DNA from: Voacanga thouarsii
Taxonomy: Eukaryota > Streptophyta > Magnoliopsida > Gentianales > Apocynaceae
NCBI GenBank assembly: GCA_026120185.1
Contig: JANUWF010001938.1
Coordinates: 496,001-560,000 of the forward strand
Length of the DNA: 64,000 nt
Direction: 5' to 3'
Position 1 is the stretch's first letter. Each line of letters begins with the position of its first letter. The notes under the pieces were generated by a model. It saw only the letters and a list, made by a program, of their open reading frames with translations, ran no database searches and was not told the origin of the DNA. Shown piece by piece: positions 36,201 to 48,230 of this stretch. A program made the translations under genes and the position numbers.

Positions 36201-38986
36201 CCACCTAAGCTTGTTGTATTGATAACTGCAGACCCAGTACTGTTGAAGCGTCCAAAAATTTCTTCCTCCTCATTTCCATTTTGACTGACAGCACTAGCAG
36301 CACGTTCATGCAAAACACGATGATGTTGCCATGCATCAGAAAAACATTTGGGTGAACAATGATAACTCTTAGAAAGGGGTAATTTGGCTTTAACGCATCC
36401 AAGACACTGCAATGTAGCCTGCTCAGATGGATGGACACTGCAGATTGCAACTTTTCGATCGCTCTGTATTCGATACCTGCAAGAAAAAATCAGTTGCAAA
36501 AAATAAATTTCAGATCAAGCACCATATAATTGCCCTTCAAGACTTCAAAGGTTAGAGAGTAGGGAAATTTGTTCAGTAGGTAAGAAGTAATATGCTTAGT
36601 ACCAACACAGTAAACAGATGCATCTGTTTTTTTTTTTTTTTTCCTCTCTTTTTAGGAAACACAGAATGGTACAAAGAAGGTGCATGATCTTGGCGGGGAG
36701 AAGCATAATGAAACATAGTAAAGAAAAAATTCACTCTGAGGGTCAGAGGTAAGGCACTTGTCCATAATTTGTGCTGAAAACTGCAAAAAGGACAAAGTCA
36801 ACAAATTCAAGACTCTCATGGCATGATACCGACAGACGTAGGAAATAACAGAAAATTACTGTCACATGGACTGAAATGGTCAAGGTTATTTTACCAAGAG
36901 GGTTAGATAAGTAGCCATTCTAGAGCATAATGAATGCTGATTTCTTTTTAACAAAATATATGACAGCCTGCTGCAACTAGCACCATGTGATAAGAGTAGA
37001 ACCCACAGAAATAACAAAAAGTAAATAGCTTTTTTACCAAGGTCAGGTGAGAGTATAGATCCACTTTTCATAATTCCTTTAGCTACCATCCGGTTACCAA
37101 ATCCTTCACACAATCAATCTAGACATCTTGGACTTCAAAGAATGTAGCTCTAGATTTTCCCATCAGATCAGATAATCAAAGACCTACTCTTCCAAGATTT
37201 ACATCAGCTATTCTATCGTGCACAAATTTTCTTCTGCTAAAAATAAATAAATAAATAAAACTATGAACAGGGTGAGGCCACTCCCGTCCGGTACACTTGC
37301 ATGCACAAGCCCATGCAAAAACATTAAAAGTCAATGAATTAAACAATTCCTCATATATATATTAAACCCACGTGGATGGGAGTTTACGCAGGCTAGTGCT
37401 CTTGTGGGCCCAAAAAAGCTGGCATTTAATTGATATTTTGTGTTTCTCTTTGATTGTATAATTAGCGTGAAGCAACTCCTCAACTGGAAATTTTCAATTT
37501 GCAAATTCACTCTGAATTGTGCATTAAGTCTGAGGGCTATAATCAAAATGCCATGGCATGAAAAAACCACTGAAAGTATGGAAAGAAACAATGGAAATTA
37601 ATGAGAAAATTTAGACAGTAAATTGGTCAGAAATGTTATATCAAAAACTAGAGCTACTTGATAATTCTTAGTGATGCACATGAAGAAAAAGATGAGTCTG
37701 CTGACAGCAACAATAAAGTAAGATGCGGCCACGGTAAGAAGTAAAATAGAAAACAATATCCCACCAACAAACAACTTTTCCAAGAATGAAAAATACGGGG
37801 CACACGTAAAGATGAGCAGCTAAAATGTTGGAACATATGAACAATGGTTGATTCTACAATACACAATTCATCCCATAATTGCTCCTTCAAAAATTCTCTT
37901 TTGCCATAGTATTGGCAAAACCAACTGTGCCAGATATGCCCCAACTTAAAAATATGGCAAATCATTACTAGCATACAAAAGAAGTCGTTAATACATTTCT
38001 AACAACTCGAGCAGATTTCGCATGCTACAGCTCATTTGCATTTGAAACATCAATAATGTCCAAAAGCAGAACTCAATAATGAAAAGGAACAAATTACTAA
38101 GGCACGTGGATAAAGCCAGAAAGACGGAAACTACCAAAGCTAGAAGACAAACGAAGGAAAAATTGATACCCACTTAATATCTACGTTTAACATTTAACAC
38201 CAAACCAACAGGCAGAGACAACCAACCAAAAATGACATCTAGCTTTAAACATACCAACCGCGCTAAGACCAACTAACTTTTCAAAATTCAGTTTCCTTCT
38301 TCCCCTACAAAATCCTATCCAAATCTCCTGATGTTTTTTCCGCACTCCAACCACAAAACTTCCATCACAGTCCACATTGATTCACATCTTGTACTTAGCT
38401 CACTCCAGCACCAGTACAAGACACTCAAACATAACATGGAACCTAATTTCTGCAGAAAACAGAAAATCCATTAAAATAAACTAGGCTTTCACTCCAACAA
38501 AATCCTATCCAATCCTCCTGATATTTTCCCACAGTCAGGCCGGCCCATAACATGCTTCACATCTAACCTATTAAATCCCCTTCTCCCTTAAACACACATA
38601 AAACCTACATCAACGGAAAACAGAAAAACATATTATTACAGTGAAGGATGAAAAAAAAAACCCGAATGAAACAAGAAGTATTCCTTGACTTTGTTCATCC
38701 TATCTTTGAATACTAAAAATATAATTTGGAAGGAGAAAGACTGAAAAATCCTATATAACAGTATATTCAAAAAATAGTATTCAAATAAGCGCACAAAGAG
38801 AAAGTGAAAATCAAAATTAAAAACTAACCATTTGTATCTCAAGAAGTGACCGTCAAGGGGTGCAGATTCGGTCACATCATCAGTGGTGGCGGACTTATCA
38901 GGTCGCCGCAGCAGCACGTAGGGCGTGAGCTCACACCCTACGATGGGAATGTCCGAGGGGAGGTGCACTCGCAGCACAGTCAGCAT
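33221..38986 (-). CDS. CCR4: CCR4-type poly(A) deadenylase (carbon catabolite repressor 4 homolog 1/2)
   Basis: Eleven exons on the minus strand: 38986-38829, 36476-35720, 35322-35236, 35160-35077, 34999-34913, 34768-34682, 34329-34276, 34180-34089, 33985-33871, 33743-33596 and 33366-33221. Phases all close to give 604 residues, the plant CCR4-1/2 length. The N-terminus MLTVLRVHLPSDIPIVGCEL is followed by a MYND-like zinc domain (CSVHPSEQATLQCLGCVKAK, YHCSPKCFSDAWQHH) that in plants binds CAF1 in place of the yeast LRR. The exonuclease-endonuclease-phosphatase domain starts at FTVLSYNILSD, with active-site segments CLQEVQ, LVCGDFNSIPG and WSSDHIALLAEF. It shortens mRNA poly(A) tails in the CCR4-NOT complex, in cytoplasm and P-bodies. 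Intron 1 is about 2.35 kb. Confidence 0.97.
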
Positions 38987-39650
38987 TATTGTATCCTAAA
39001 ATTACACTTATTCCCCCACTCTTCTACACTTTCAAACCCTAGTTCTACAAGACTATTCGATAGCACAGACCACGACGATTGATTATCGGCGGCAGCTGCA
39101 GCAATAAGAAGCAAGAAGTGTTGGCGGACACGTGGCGGATCCGCCATTACCAAACCTCGTCACAAATCGCCAGCCTTGCCCACACTTTATAATTCACCAA
39201 AACCCTAAAGATGTAATCAATTTCATAAATTGAAGTCCACAAAAATTTCAAGAAAAGTTGCTACAAATTTGAGGAGAAATTTTCAATTTCGAAGAAAATC
39301 TAGAAGGATCTTGGACTCAAAAAACAAGAGAAAATGAGAGGAATCCTAATGCGAAGTGAACTTATTAAAGACCATCGATCGATCGAAAGCTCGGTATGTC
39401 TGTATGCTTATACACAATTATAAGAAAAACAAAAATTTTGCATTATTCCTAATACACAAGTACATGTAGAGCAAGAAACGAAGAGGGGTTTGATTTCTCC
39501 GAGAGAGAGAGAATGAGAAGAGATCGATTAGGGTTTTACAGAGGCGAAGAAAGAAAGAAGGGGGAAGGGACGAACTTGTAATAAGGGGAGAGAGTAGCAC
39601 GAGAATGGTCCTAACGTGGAATAAGAAGAAGATGATAGTCTACTTTATGC
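38987..39650 (-). promoter_or_regulatory. CCR4 leader and promoter region with a G-box/ABRE element
   Basis: Upstream of the CCR4 start codon, ACACGTGGC at 39128-39136 is a G-box/ABRE-type core, directly followed by the palindrome GGCGGATCCGCC. Purine-rich GAGA tracts at about 39498-39565 are typical of plant leader or core promoter DNA. Light or abscisic-acid control is only a suggestion. Confidence 0.5.
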
Positions 39651-39914
39651 GATGGCCCGAAACCTTTTTTTTTTTTTTTTTTTTTTTGCCTTCTGTTTTT
39701 TCCTTCTGCAGTTACTTGGTAGACTCTAGGGTGTATTTTTCAATAATTTTCTGCTCAAGAATGGGTTTGATTTTTTTTTTTTTTAAATTGAGAAATAATT
39801 TGCCCTTTTTGTTTTTGGGATTTTGGTAAGTCAGGGGATCTGAAGGAAAATAGAATTTATTTTTAAGAGAGTGACAAACTTTTCAAAAAGTAAAAACAAT
39901 AGTTACATATAAAT

Positions 39915-40110
39915 GCGGATGTAAAAATTAAATTTGTAATCTCACAAAATAATATCATCTCGAATTTGTAATTTCACAAGACATCATCTTGAATTCGTGA
40001 TTTTATAAGACACTTCCAAAATCATTACATTCGTTATCTCACAGAATATCGAATTCGTGATCTACTCTAAAATTATTACATTCGTGACCTCACAAGATAT
40101 CGTCATAGAT
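39915..40110. repeat. Degenerate short tandem array
   Basis: A loose motif of the type ATTCGTGATCTCACAAGATATC recurs about five times with variation (for example CGTGATTTTATAAGACA, CGTTATCTCACAGAATATCG, CGTGACCTCACAAGATATCG). Unit length varies from about 30 to 45 bases. It is non-coding. Confidence 0.55.
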
Positions 40111-40798
40111 TCACTTTTTTTCAATATGATAAGAAAGACTTTCAAAAAGTGATTGTAAGTACAATAAATGTTTATTTTAATTCAAAATTATTAAGAAAAA
40201 AGCCCTATTAATGGAGATTATTAAATTCGTGTGTAATTAGCAATTGTAAAAAATATAGATATAAAAAAAAATTAAATATTATTGACATCAGGTATTGAAA
40301 TTGGGGTGTAAAAAATGAAAAATGTGTTCCGTTACACTACAATTATTTTTATTTAGAAAAAAAAAGGGGGGGAGCTTTTTTTATTCTCCTGTGTTAAACA
40401 CAAAAAATGGTAGCTCTCTGACTGCAAAAATGGGAGGCAGATTTACTGTATGTATTGTTACCCAGAGAAAGAGATGATTTTAGTATTAACAGCGCCGGCG
40501 TTTGTGTTACCATGTTCTCTACTCTCCAATATGCCTTTTTTTCCTTTTATATCTGGGATAAAAAAGAATCAACTAATTAACCTAAAAGCATTTGTAAACA
40601 AATGTAATCTCATTAAATGAAAACGTATGTGTTTTTGTATGGTTTCATATGAACAAATACATATTGGTATAAGAACGTATTAGTGTTTACATGATTTTAT
40701 ATGAACAAATACATAAAAAGTCCAAACCAATTTAGAAATTCCTTCACCAATTGATCTCTTTCATCCTCCAAAAGGAAAAACCCTCCTAAATATGGACA

Positions 40799-41020
40799 CT
40801 AAGGCTTGATTTAATTGGAGTAAAAATAAGGCGGAAGAGAGTAAATCATTACTTCGTTTAGTTAAAATGTAAAAAAAAAGTAAGAAGTAAATGTGATAGG
40901 AGAATACTTCACCTCCACATCAGCGAATTTTTCCTTTTAAATTTGGCCAAAAACCACAATGTGCCACTCCTCCTTTCCTTCCTCTTCCAGTGGGGATTCA
41001 CGAACCAAAACAAGCCTAAG
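40799..41020. mobile_element. MITE candidate
   Basis: The left end CTAAGGCTTGATTT and the reverse complement of the right end CTTAGGCTTGTTTT are inverted repeats enclosing about 220 bp. Internally CGTTTAGTTAAAA at about 40855 and AGAAGTAAAT nearby resemble the terminal arm of the element at 60457-60811. Superfamily not decided. Confidence 0.5.
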
Positions 41021-41639
41021 TGCTTTGCCGGATCAAGCCCTAGATTAAACAGCAGCACTGCCAAGTTCAGAATTACCAACCAGGCCAAAGCCTCCTCTAA
41101 AAACAATTATTCTAACACCTAAGCCAAGGCCTCCTCAAACATCAACTAACAGCAAAATATGCCTTACAACATGCTTCCCTCCCCCCTTAACCCTTCCCAT
41201 TTTTCTCATTTTTGATTTCGACTTTCCCACACGTTAAAAGAGATGTCAATTTTTGTATAAATACCCCAGAGAAAGTGTATTCACATACATGCTTTCTTCT
41301 CCCTTCAACGGTCATTCGCCAAATCTCCTACCCAAAAAAAGAAAAAACCCTCTTCTGTTTCAGAAATCTGAGAAATCCATGAAATGGAGGATAGACAAAA
41401 ATGAACATGTGCATATCCTGTTAAATGAAGAAACAGCGTCATGCATCCAACAGATTAGTATTGCTTCCATATAACAGAACTTAAAATATCGAAAGTGCCT
41501 TCTACTAATATAGCAAAACATCAGATCTGAATTACTAAATGTCTAGTGCAAATGAAAATCAAAATTTGAGTAAACTCAATCCAGTCTGTAGCTGTTCAAA
41601 GCAATAAACAAGAACCACTCTTTAACAGACACTGATTGA

Positions 41640-42648
41640 TTAATAACCTCCCTTGAGATCATTAACCACATCATATGGAATGGGAGTAACAGTCTCCAAT
41701 GTTGCACCTTCCACCATGAAGCCAGGTTTGGGGCCTTCTGGCTGCCTCTTTGTGCTGATCACCTCACCTCTGGCCTTTGCTTCTGCCTTCAATAGATCAT
41801 TCTTCTTAACCCTCAGCTTAAAATCCTCAGTGCATCGAGATGGCTGAACATGCTCCACGCGAACATGAATTCTCTTCCTGATTATCCTGTTCCCCACCTA
41901 GATTTCAAGCACATGATAGACTAATCAGTACAGCACATTCAAGGTTCAAATGCAGAGAATGCAAAAGAGAGAAGATAAATATCCAAATACGAAAGTACTG
42001 ATCATCTAATTTCAAAAACTGAATACTCTTTTCGGCCAACATCTCCAATTGTCAAACTGCACACACACAATCCTATTTCTTGAGCAACCAAATCAGATCG
42101 GCTACAACAATGATGTGCAAACAATATTGATGGGTGGAATTAACACCAAATCCGATGATGTTTACGAAATTTGAAAAGAATAAAAATCTATAGCTACCAT
42201 GGACAAGACCCAACCCAACGGACCACAAGCTGTAGAAGAAAATTCACTTATACAGAGCTCTTACTACATCTCCCCCCCCCCCCCCAAAACAATACCAACC
42301 CAAACCCCAATTTTACACAGAAGATTAATGCATACCATAGAATAGCATATAAATATCCAAATGAGAAACAAGTACAAAAGGAAAATATCAGAAGCGGAAA
42401 ATCAAAAGAACCTGCTTGTTGACTTCGACACCAATGGCGCGCTTGGTGACGTTCCAGACACGACCGGTACGGCCATGGTAGAACTTGTGGGGCATGCCCT
42501 TGTGAACAGCACCGTTAACCTTGATGTCAACATAGTCTCCGGTTTTGTAAATCCGAAGGTATGTTGACAACGGGATTGTACCGCGCTTTCTGAAGCCTCT
42601 TGAGAACAAGTCTCTTGTGCGAGCCCTCAACCCGTGTCCAGCCGGCAT
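41640..42648 (-). CDS. RPL21: 60S ribosomal protein L21 (eL21)
   Basis: Two exons on the minus strand, 42648-42412 and 41897-41640, joined in phase 0, give 164 residues, exactly the plant L21 length. The protein begins [20 protein letters not shown] and includes [40 protein letters not shown] and [20 protein letters not shown]. It is basic and belongs to the L21e family of the large cytosolic ribosomal subunit. The intron of about 515 bp carries a C/G homopolymer at about 42271-42284. The promoter carries site II and telo-box elements (separate entry), as expected for coordinated ribosomal-protein expression. Confidence 0.98.
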
Positions 42649-42723
42649 CTTCCTCTCCTCCTCTCTCCTACCTCTGCGGCACTCTGTGTCTGGGTGAAAT
42701 GAGAGGACCCGACGCGAATGAAA

Positions 42724-42871
42724 AAACCCTAGCTAAAAGATGAAGAGGACGGAACTGCGTATTTGTATATAGGTTTCTAGGGTTTTCTGATGGGAAAATG
42801 GGCTTCAGAAGAGCTATGGGCCTTTTGTTGAGAATCTTATTTACATGGGCTTTACTTTGTCAAGTTGGGCC
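42724..42871 (-). promoter_or_regulatory. RPL21 promoter: telo-boxes and four site II elements
   Basis: Telo-box AAACCCTA lies at 42724-42731 (plus) and again on the minus strand at 42785-42778. Site II cores (TGGGCC/TGGGCT) occur at 42799-42804, 42817-42822, 42846-42851 and 42866-42871. By established knowledge this pairing marks plant ribosomal-protein and growth-linked promoters, with site II bound by TCP factors. Confidence 0.85.
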
Positions 42872-42879
42872 TATAGGCC

Positions 42880-43089
42880 ATGTTGGCTTCTAGTAATAAT
42901 TGTCAAGTGGACCCTGCCCCAACAGTGGGTTGGTTTCATAGGGTTTCGATCGTAGTTAAGGCAGATCCAATTTTGATTTTATGTTATTCCTTCAAACTAG
43001 GGTGTTTGGATTTGATTTTCAAATTAAAAAAAATGAAAAATATTTCATTATACCCAAAACTCTGCTCTCCCTTTCCTCGCATACCAAAT

Positions 43090-43129
<40 letters not shown>

Positions 43130-43820
43130 TTATATATTGACCATAGATAAAGTATTTGTTTTCTTCCCCACCCCTTCCACAAAATGCAAAGGGTAGCATT
43201 TATATATGAATCCAACCATATAAGACGATCTTTGCTAAAGAGCAAATTCTTGTGGCCATTCCTTTATTGGGGTGCAAAACTTTTTATAGACTAAAGTGAA
43301 AAAAACTTTAGGTCCCATTTGAAAACAAGCCCCTTTATAGCTGGTGAAGTTATACATTCCCATTCCTCCTTTAATATATATTATTATATGCTCAATTGAA
43401 GAATTTGATTTTATTGTCAATTATTCTCTTCCCTCCCTTGTAAATATTTTGAATGGCTACAAGTGAGATTATGTTCCATCTACTAATATTTCTTATGATT
43501 TATTTCCAAGTATATTAATTTCTATTATAATAGATGAGATTCGAAGTTTATTATTTATGTTATAGATTCCTATAAATATTACTTGAATATTTTTAAATAA
43601 TTTATTATACTTTTTTTGTAAATTTAATTGATTTATTGTCTCAAAACTATACCATATATTGTACTATTGAATCCTGAATTTGGAGTGTTTAAAATACTTC
43701 TCATACGCAATTATGTATTAGCCATTATCCAGACGCAGAAAAGGAGAAGATTTTTTCGTTATATAAGGCATTAAACGTGCACAACCGTCTAAAATCCTCC
43801 CCTGGCGCCATCATAGCATT
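42880..43820. other. Spacer between RPL21 promoter and dirigent pseudogene
   Basis: AT-rich sequence with a (TA)n-(TG)n microsatellite at about 43092-43130. No gene is seen. Confidence 0.5.
43092..43130. repeat. Microsatellite (TA)n(TG)n
   Basis: About 14 TA units followed by four TG units. Confidence 0.95.
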
Positions 43821-43824
43821 GTTC

Positions 43825-44240
43825 ATGGCACGGCCACAACTCTCCTAAAGCCAACTTCTATCAGTCATTCTTCAGGCAAAGCCACGGGAATTCAGAAGGA
43901 AATTGTCCTCTGGGGTTCAAAAGAGGGAAACTAGGCCACCTTCACTTTTACTTCCACGATATAGTTGGTGGGAAAAGCCCGACTGCTGTTAGAGTGGCAG
44001 AGGCAGCCATGGCAAACACTTCAGTCGCTGCTTTTGGAGCTGTCTTCGTGAGGGATCACCCTTTAACTGAAGGTCAAAATTTAAGCTCCAAACTTGTGGG
44101 AAGAGCACAAGGAATCTATGCATGCATATGCTGCACAAGATAACTCAGGTGTTTGATGGTCTTGAACTGTATATATTTTTGTGGAAGGAAAGTATAAATG
44201 GAAGTAGCCTTAGCATCTTAGGCAGAAACGCATATGCCAT
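43825..44240 (+). pseudogene. Dirigent pseudogene, tandem relative of the intact gene at 45358
   Basis: An ATG at 43825 aligns with the intact gene's start but reaches TAA after seven codons, and the signal-peptide coding part is shortened. From about 43913 an open frame matches the dirigent core closely (LGHLHFYFHDIVGGKSPTAV, then SSKLVGRAQGIYA). Small indels near 44118-44130 then shift the frame and a stop follows. Nucleotide similarity continues out of frame to about 44240 (GTGGAAGGAAAGTATAAATG, then CATCTTAGGCAGAAACGCATA). The C-terminal third is absent. It is a non-functional copy. Confidence 0.9.
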
Positions 44241-44367
44241 AATCTATATATTTCCGTGGAAAATTTTCTCATGGTTGAAGTCTAGTTTCTATCATGAATT
44301 GCCAACTCCGACCACCAAAAGAATCAGAAAAAGAAACATCTTATAAAAGTATCCTTCTATAAAACTA

Positions 44368-44780
44368 ATTTGCCTAAAGTAAGAGTAAAATGGGAACAGC
44401 AGACTGCGTCCAAATGCTGGGGCCTTTTGCTTTGGATCGTGCAATTTGTTATGGTCAAATTATGCTTTTCCTTTCTGGCCAGATTTTAATATTGGAGAAA
44501 TTCAATCTCTGTAGATTTCTAACTTTGTGGATTCTTTTTGGAGTGTGAATTTTTTTTTTCAAAATTTTTTGCAACTTTTATACATCACTTTTTAGGTAAT
44601 TTGGGACTGCTGAAGTCTGCTAATAATCTGTCTTTTACGCATCAAATACCAGTTTAGAAAAAGAAAAAGAAAGAATAATTTGCCAAAAGTAAAAGTAAAT
44701 GGAAACAAGAGACTGTGTCCAAAAGCGGGGGCGTTTGAATTTCAAAGACCAGTTTAGAAAAAGAAAACGAACGACCAAGA
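44368..44780. repeat. Local direct duplication between the dirigent pseudogene and gene
   Basis: 44368-44430 (AATTTGCCTAAAGTAAGAGT, then GACTGCGTCCAAATGCTGGGG) is repeated at 44677-44740 (AATTTGCCAAAAGTAAAAGT, then GACTGTGTCCAAAAGCGGGGG). A second motif, ACCAGTTTAGAAAAAGAAAA, occurs at about 44649 and 44749. These are remnants of segmental duplication, perhaps the flank of the duplicated dirigent unit. Confidence 0.7.
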
Positions 44781-45288
44781 AATCTATGCAAGAAATCAAA
44801 CGTCCGTACAGAATGGGGGTGGGCTGGTGATTTTCGGTCACCCCTTCGCAACGTTTCTGACTTGACTTTTTTTTTTGTGTTTTTTTAATCACAAACCTTT
44901 TTTTCCTTTTGGCTGAATTTTTAATAAGCAAAACTTTACTTTTTTTTACTTTTACACTTGCTTGGTTCATAAAAGAGGAATGGGAGGGGAAGGGAAGATG
45001 AAGGAAATTTTTTATTTTTAATAAATATAATTTATTTTTATTTTCTTTTGTTAGAATAGAAAGAAAGTAAATATCTATTTATGATTTGTCCAAATTTAAA
45101 GATGGAAGAGAGAATTTATTATCTTAATTTAATTTCTTTCTATTTTTTTATTAATTAAACAATATATATTGTATATTTATGTCCCCACCAACTAAGTATA
45201 GAATTAGTTAATTTAATTGGTCTCTTCTTCCTCCCAAGTTCCAACCACTCCACAACAAAGCCAACCCCACTAGTCAAGCCATTGCTTC

Positions 45289-45294
45289 TATAAA
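45289..45294 (+). promoter_or_regulatory. TATA box of the dirigent gene
   Basis: TATAAA 64 bases before the start codon at 45358, in a short leader typical of intronless dirigent genes. Confidence 0.7.
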
Positions 45295-45357
45295 TTGCAA
45301 AGAAGGCATCACCAGAATCAACCCCCTTCTTTATTTCTTCGCAAGCTAGCTTCAACC

Positions 45358-45933
45358 ATGGCCAAAACTCCCATAAAGCTAACTTCAACTCCCCTCATCA
45401 TTCTCTTTCTTTCGGTTCTTGTTCCTGTAAAGTCACAAGAATTCGCAAGAAAACTGTCCAAGAAAGAAATGGGGCTTAAAAGCGAGAAACTCACCCATCT
45501 CCACTTCTACTTCCACGACATAGTTGGCGGGAGAAACCCGACTGCCGTTCCAGTGGCTTCGGCAGACATGACAAACACTTCAGCCACGGGCTTCGGCGGT
45601 GTGTACATGATCGATGACCCTTTGACTACTGGTCCAAACGTGACATCCAAACTTGTGGGAAGAGCTCAAGGAATCTATGCATCGGCTGCACAAAATGAGT
45701 TGGGTTTGCTGATGGTCCTGAACTATGCTTTTGTGGAAGGCAAGTACAAAGGCAGCACCCTAAGCATATTGGGAAGAAACACAGTGTTTTCAGAAGTAAG
45801 GGAGATGCCTATCGTTGGAGGAAGTGGGCTTTTCAGATATGCTCGTGGCTATGCAAAGGCAAAGACTCACGCCTTTGATATCAGAACTGGAGATGCTGTT
45901 GTTGAATACAACGTTTATGTCTTCCATTATTGA
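45358..45933 (+). CDS. Dirigent protein
   Basis: A single exon of 191 residues, the normal size for this family. The start at ATG 45358 gives MAKTPIKLTSTPLIILFLSV, a signal peptide of about 24 residues directing secretion to the cell wall. Open frame further upstream lacks an ATG and precedes the TATA-spaced leader end. Dirigent blocks: LHFYFHDIVGGRNPTAVPVA, SKLVGRAQGIYASAAQNE, KGSTLSILGRN, REMPIVGGSGLFRYARGYA and the terminal DAVVEYNVYVFHY. By family knowledge, dirigent proteins guide stereoselective coupling of monolignol radicals in lignan synthesis and help place lignin barriers. The exact product cannot be read from sequence. The pseudogene 1.5 kb upstream shows local duplication. Confidence 0.96.
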   Translation: MAKTPIKLTSTPLIILFLSVLVPVKSQEFARKLSKKEMGLKSEKLTHLHFYFHDIVGGRNPTAVPVASADMTNTSATGFGGVYMIDDPLTTGPNVTSKLVGRAQGIYASAAQNELGLLMVLNYAFVEGKYKGSTLSILGRNTVFSEVREMPIVGGSGLFRYARGYAKAKTHAFDIRTGDAVVEYNVYVFHY

Positions 45934-46631
45934 GGATTCGAGTAGTTGATTTGTTTCTTTTAAATTTGTAATTTTGAGGTCTGCATCAATGTCGTGTATT
46001 CTTATTGATAATGATATTGCTCTTCTTTATCATACTTTGGAATAAAAATTGGATACTTTTTGCTTTTTTTTTTTCAAGTGATGATGATCATCCCACAATA
46101 GGATGTAATTGATCGATTATTGTATGTATTTTTTATTGAAATATTGATAATCTTATTATTATTATTATTTATTTTTAAATAAATCCTAATATTGATTTTT
46201 AATTCATATTAAATAGTATAATATGAAAATTATTACTTTTGTTCATCGTGCTTTTTTAAGCTAATGTGTTTCTGTTATGGTGGTTATATTCATTATACAA
46301 CAAATATATAATTACTTACTTAGTACCTTAATTAAGTTGAAGAAATCTTAATGACTATAATTGTAAAATATAAAAAAAAAAAAAAGGAGAGGAGATTTAA
46401 AAATAAAATAAATTGTTATATTAGATCTAACTTCTTCTATTATGTGAATCTAATTATTATAAAATGCTCCATTCAATTAGAAATGTAAGAGATTAAATTA
46501 CTATATCCCTACCAAAATTATATCCAACATTAAGGAGAGGAAATCCATATATATCACGGCAGACAAAGCCAACTGCCTGCCCCCTGTTTTTTTGGCTTTT
46601 TGAAGGAACTGCCAAATATTTAGGTAGAAAA

Positions 46632-46633
<2 letters not shown>

Positions 46634-46709
<76 letters not shown>
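46634..46709. repeat. Compound microsatellite (TA)n(GA)n
   Basis: About 16 TA units followed by about 21 GA units and a poly-A run. Confidence 0.97.
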
Positions 46710-46712
<3 letters not shown>

Positions 46713-48018
46713 AAAAAAAAAAGAGGAACCATAGCACCCATTACACCCTTTGCAATTAAAGTCTCTCAAGGACTTTGAGAGAATGAACCAAAAATATATT
46801 ACATGTCTTATGTCCTATTGTTTTCTGTAATAAATTTTTTTAATACCAATTGAGTTATTAATTTGTTACTTCTTATTCAAATTTATTAACTATTATAGAT
46901 TATAAATATAAATATATTAAGAACTTTTTGCACATTCATATTCACATAGTTTAGGATAGAATTATGATAATTAAATAAAAAGATATATTAGAATATATAT
47001 ATATATATTTATATTGTGAAAGAGTGCAAAAGATATATTTTAGAAAGGATATTTTAATTTTTTTTAATTCTTATAAGAACAATACATAATTTTAAAATTT
47101 TGAGAGGCAAACACCATCTTATTCCCCTAGTTCCCTCCTTGCATAGACTACTTCTTGATTAAAATACTAAAAGAACAAAAGAAGAACTGAACAATTCATT
47201 TTTTTTAAGTCTTTTTTTTTTTTAATGGATTATACATACCATGCTTGGAATTTCATAGAAGAAATTTGAATTAGAGAAGCTATAAAAAAAATAAATTAAA
47301 AAAAAATTAGATTACTGTCTCCAAAGAAATGGTTTGTGGGAAAGAAAATAAAATTTTGTAAATTTAACTCTAACTTATACTTCAGGTCTTGACTTATTTA
47401 TTTTTTTAAATAAAAAATAATGAAATGTTTTATCATGAGGTAATAGAAAGGAGGCGTTTGGCAGTCCACAGATGATGACTTGAATGGTTTGCGTTTTCCA
47501 AAATTTGACTTCTCTGAAATTTATTAATTATTTTCAATGCCCAATTCTGGAAAGAAAAATCATTAGAATCTATGGTGCCTGCCGTCTAACTTGCCATTCC
47601 TTTGCAAATTTTCTTCTAGATTGAAACCTTAGTTCTCGGTCATTAAAGTCCCATGTCAAATTCCAGAGAGAGGGGGCCAAAGATCTAGAATGTTAGTTCA
47701 GATTTTTTCTAGTTCACAAAAGATTATTTTTTAAAAATATAAAAACAAATAAAATATTTGTTACAATGGGCGATCACAATATATATATTTTTTTAAATGA
47801 CTCAAAATTCATAATCATGTAAATTCGAGTTGGATATCAAACTAAAAGAGTAGGAAACTTCGGTGTCTGGGTCAGGGGAGTGTTCGGGAGAAGTAGGAAA
47901 CCCTTGTGTCTGGGGTCAGGGTCGGAGTTTGAATTTTCGATTTGGTATTTAAATGTCACTTTACTTTATCAGGTGAGTTACCCCGTAAAGATACTTATTA
48001 CAAATTTTTTAACTCTAT

Positions 48019-48019
<1 letters not shown>

Positions 48020-48060
<41 letters not shown>
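48020..48060. repeat. Microsatellite (TA)n
   Basis: About 20 TA units. Confidence 0.97.
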
Positions 48061-48064
<4 letters not shown>

Positions 48065-48202
48065 AAAAGAGAGGTTATTGATTCTTCTTATGAGGATGAG
48101 AATTTGTTATTGAAATCAAAGGATGATCATAAACATAATTCCCAAGTTAATTTGATTGAGAAAAGAAAATTTTCAGAGTAGAGAAGAAAAAGTGAATTTG
48201 CT

Positions 48203-48230
48203 TTGGGCTTGGGCTTGGGCTTGGGCTCTA
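48203..48230. repeat. Short (GGGCTT)n array
   Basis: Four near-perfect GGGCTT units in the region upstream of the unknown conserved gene. Confidence 0.85.

Larger units (their letters stand above)
39651..41639. other. Intergenic, AT-rich, between CCR4 and RPL21
   Basis: Contains poly-T runs near 39670 and 39770, a degenerate repeat array (39915-40110), a MITE candidate (40799-41020) and the presumed RPL21 3' flank. No gene is seen. Confidence 0.5.

Noticed and set aside
45295..45357. Upstream extension of the dirigent reading frame
   Set aside because: It has no ATG, begins one base after the TATA box and would bury the signal peptide.
46493..46741. Two overlapping minus-strand open frames rich in Ser-Leu and Ile-Tyr repeats
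   Set aside because: They are translations of the (TA)n(GA)n microsatellite.
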